14,721 nt of DNA from the NCBI GenBank assembly GCA_002494125.1, contig DLBD01000033.1:1-14721 (forward strand), given 5' to 3'. The DNA comes from Ruminococcaceae bacterium UBA7030. Lineage in GTDB: Bacteria; Bacillota; Clostridia; Oscillospirales; Acutalibacteraceae. Below the pieces are notes generated by a model, which was given only the letters and a program-made list of their open reading frames with translations, was not told where the DNA came from and made no database searches. Shown in pieces: positions 13,252 through 14,721 of the stretch (positions within the stretch are counted from its first letter, which is position 1; each line of letters starts with the position of its first letter). A program made the translations under genes and the position numbers.

Positions 13252-14721
13252 TTAATCCCTGTATTCCTCAACAACATATGCCTGAAGAATATCGCCTGGC
13301 TGGAGATCGTCCCAGCCTTCAAGGCTGATACCGCACTCGTAACCGGAGGAAACCTCCTTAACCTCATCCTTAAATCTCTTGAGGTTTGCAAGCGCAACAT
13401 CTGCAATCTGCTTGCCGTCACGGATAACTCTAACCTTACCCGAACGTTTGATAGTTCCGCTTGTTACAAGCGAGCCTGCGATAGTACCTGCAGAAGAAAT
13501 TTTATAAATCTCTCTTACCTCAACCTCACCTGTTTCAACATCACGGTACTTAGGCGCTCTCATACCACGCATTGCTCTTTCGATATCTTCAATAGCATCG
13601 TAAATAATGTCGTATTTCTTAATCTCTATTCCGTCACGCTTTGCATTGTCCTCTGCAATCTGGTCAACGCCGATTGCAAATGCAACAATAATAGCGTTTG
13701 AAGCGCTTGCAAGCATAACGTCGCTTTCGTTAACAACGCCGACGCCGCCGTGAACAATTTTAACATTGACCTCGTCGTTTTCAATCTTGAGAAGCGACTG
13801 CTTAACAGCTTCAACAGAGCCCTGAACATCAGCCTTAACGATAATGTTAAGTTCCTTCATTTCGCCCTCCTGAAGAGTGTCAAAGAGAGTGTCAAGAGTA
13901 ACCTTCTGGAAGAGCTTGAACTCTTCTTCCTTAGCCTCTGCCTTTCTCTGCTCAACAAGAGTTCTTGCAAGCTTTTCGTCTGATACAGCATTGAATTCGT
14001 CACCGCTCATCGGTGCGCTGTCAAGTCCCATAATCTCAACAGGCACTGACGGCGCAGCATGCCTTATTGATCTGCCGCGGTAATCGGTCATTGCTCTAAC
14101 CTTACCAACTGCCGTACCTGCAACGATTATATCGCCTGTATTAAGAGTACCGTTTTGAACAAGAAGCGTTGCGATAGGACCTCTGCCCTTGTCAAGCTTT
14201 GCCTCAATAACAACACCCTTCGCAGAACGGTCGGGATTTGCCTTAAGCTCTGCAACCTCCGAAACAAGAAGTATTGTTTCAAGGAGCTTATCAATACCCA
14301 TCTTTGTCTTTGCAGAAACAGGAACACAGATAACATCGCCGCCCCATTCTTCAGGAACAAGCTCATGCTCTGTGAGCTGCTGCATAACCTTGTCGGGATT
14401 AGCTCCCTCTTTATCCATCTTGTTAATAGCAACGATGATTTCAACACCTGCTGCTTTTGCGTGGTTGATAGCCTCGATTGTCTGCGGCATAATGCCGTCG
14501 TCGGCTGCAACAACAAGCACCGCGATATCTGTTGCCATAGCGCCTCTTGCACGCATAGCGGTAAATGCTGCGTGACCGGGTGTATCAAGGAAGGTAATCT
14601 TTTCACCGTTTACCTCAACCTGATAAGCGCCGATTGCCTGGGTGATACCGCCTGCCTCAGTCGATGTTACATCGGTATCACGAATTGCATCAAGTATTGA
14701 TGTCTTACCATGGTCAACGTG
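13252..14721 (-). CDS. infB: Translation initiation factor IF-2, C-terminal 489 residues (start beyond right edge)
   Basis: Open from the right edge to the TAA at 13252. The visible part begins inside G1, HVDHGKTSIL (the leading glycine is off the edge), then GGITQAIGAYQV (G2), DTPGHAAFTAMRARGA (G3), NKMDKEGANPD (G4) and VSAKTKMGIDKLLE (G5). These are followed by beta-barrel domain II, domain III (ADVQGSVEAVKQSL, HGGVGVVNESDVMLA) and C-terminal domain IV, which binds fMet-tRNA (GTIKRSGKVRVIRDG...ECGISLEGWDDLQPGDILQAY). IF-2 brings initiator tRNA to the 30S subunit and promotes 50S joining with GTP. The N-terminal region ahead of the G domain is outside the window. An internal ATG at 14556 falls inside the G domain and is not the start. 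Confidence 0.98.
   Translation of the reverse strand, partial: HVDHGKTSILDAIRDTDVTSTEAGGITQAIGAYQVEVNGEKITFLDTPGHAAFTAMRARGAMATDIAVLVVAADDGIMPQTIEAINHAKAAGVEIIVAINKMDKEGANPDKVMQQLTEHELVPEEWGGDVICVPVSAKTKMGIDKLLETILLVSEVAELKANPDRSAKGVVIEAKLDKGRGPIATLLVQNGTLNTGDIIVAGTAVGKVRAMTDYRGRSIRHAAPSVPVEIMGLDSAPMSGDEFNAVSDEKLARTLVEQRKAEAKEEEFKLFQKVTLDTLFDTLQEGEMKELNIIVKADVQGSVEAVKQSLLKIENDEVNVKIVHGGVGVVNESDVMLASASNAIIVAFAIGVDQIAEDNAKRDGIEIKKYDIIYDAIEDIERAMRGMRAPKYRDVETGEVEVREIYKISSAGTIAGSLVTSGTIKRSGKVRVIRDGKQIADVALANLKRFKDEVKEVSSGYECGISLEGWDDLQPGDILQAYVVEEYRD

Overview
The window comes from a low-to-moderate GC, spore-forming member of the Clostridia, most likely a plant-fibre-using gut Oscillospiraceae/Ruminococcaceae-type organism. 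This is inferred from the yqfC/yqfD sporulation pair, the infB-rbfA-nrnA-truB-ribF order, Firmicute-type ribosome binding sites (GGAGG), an anaerobic GlpA-like operon and hexuronate catabolism. All supported genes lie on the minus strand, so transcription runs from high to low coordinates. No tRNA, rRNA, CRISPR array, insertion sequence or phage gene was seen.

Right to left, positions 14721-9621 hold a translation/RNA/cofactor operon: infB (its start lies beyond the right edge), rbfA, nrnA, truB, ribF and a HAD phosphatase, packed with overlaps or 1-2 base gaps. No terminator follows. A consensus promoter (TTGACA-17-TATAAT) starts the next operon only 12 bases after the HAD stop codon: rpsF-ssb-rpsR (9503-8510), with a leader that probably carries the S6:S18 autoregulatory hairpin. 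It ends in a good terminator.

Positions 8374-5201 are a complete transcription unit: extended -10 promoter, leader hairpin, a GlpA-like FAD dehydrogenase with a C-terminal [2Fe-2S] BFD-like domain, a second FAD/NAD-type oxidoreductase, a small DUF1667 cysteine protein, and a terminator. It looks like a soluble anaerobic sn-glycerol-3-phosphate (or related) dehydrogenase module. It has no membrane-anchor subunit of the GlpC type.

Positions 5187-1680 are a hexuronate operon, uxaC-kdgK-eda, with its own promoter and terminator. A roughly 240-base gap inside it, between kdgK and eda, is built almost entirely of short inverted and direct repeats. The mannonate dehydratase gene uxuA, the missing step of the same pathway, lies at the left edge (336-1, incomplete) with its own promoter. 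Glucuronate would go to fructuronate (UxaC), then mannonate (UxuB, not in the window), 2-keto-3-deoxygluconate (UxuA), KDPG (KdgK), and finally pyruvate plus glyceraldehyde-3-phosphate (Eda).

The sporulation genes yqfC and yqfD (1632-407) sit between the two hexuronate blocks. This YqfD appears to lack an internal segment of about 70 residues that is usual in the family. I see no clear new defence or mobile system. The most unusual items are the kdgK-eda repeat cluster, the shortened YqfD, the compact divergent RibF and the DUF1667 oxidoreductase module.
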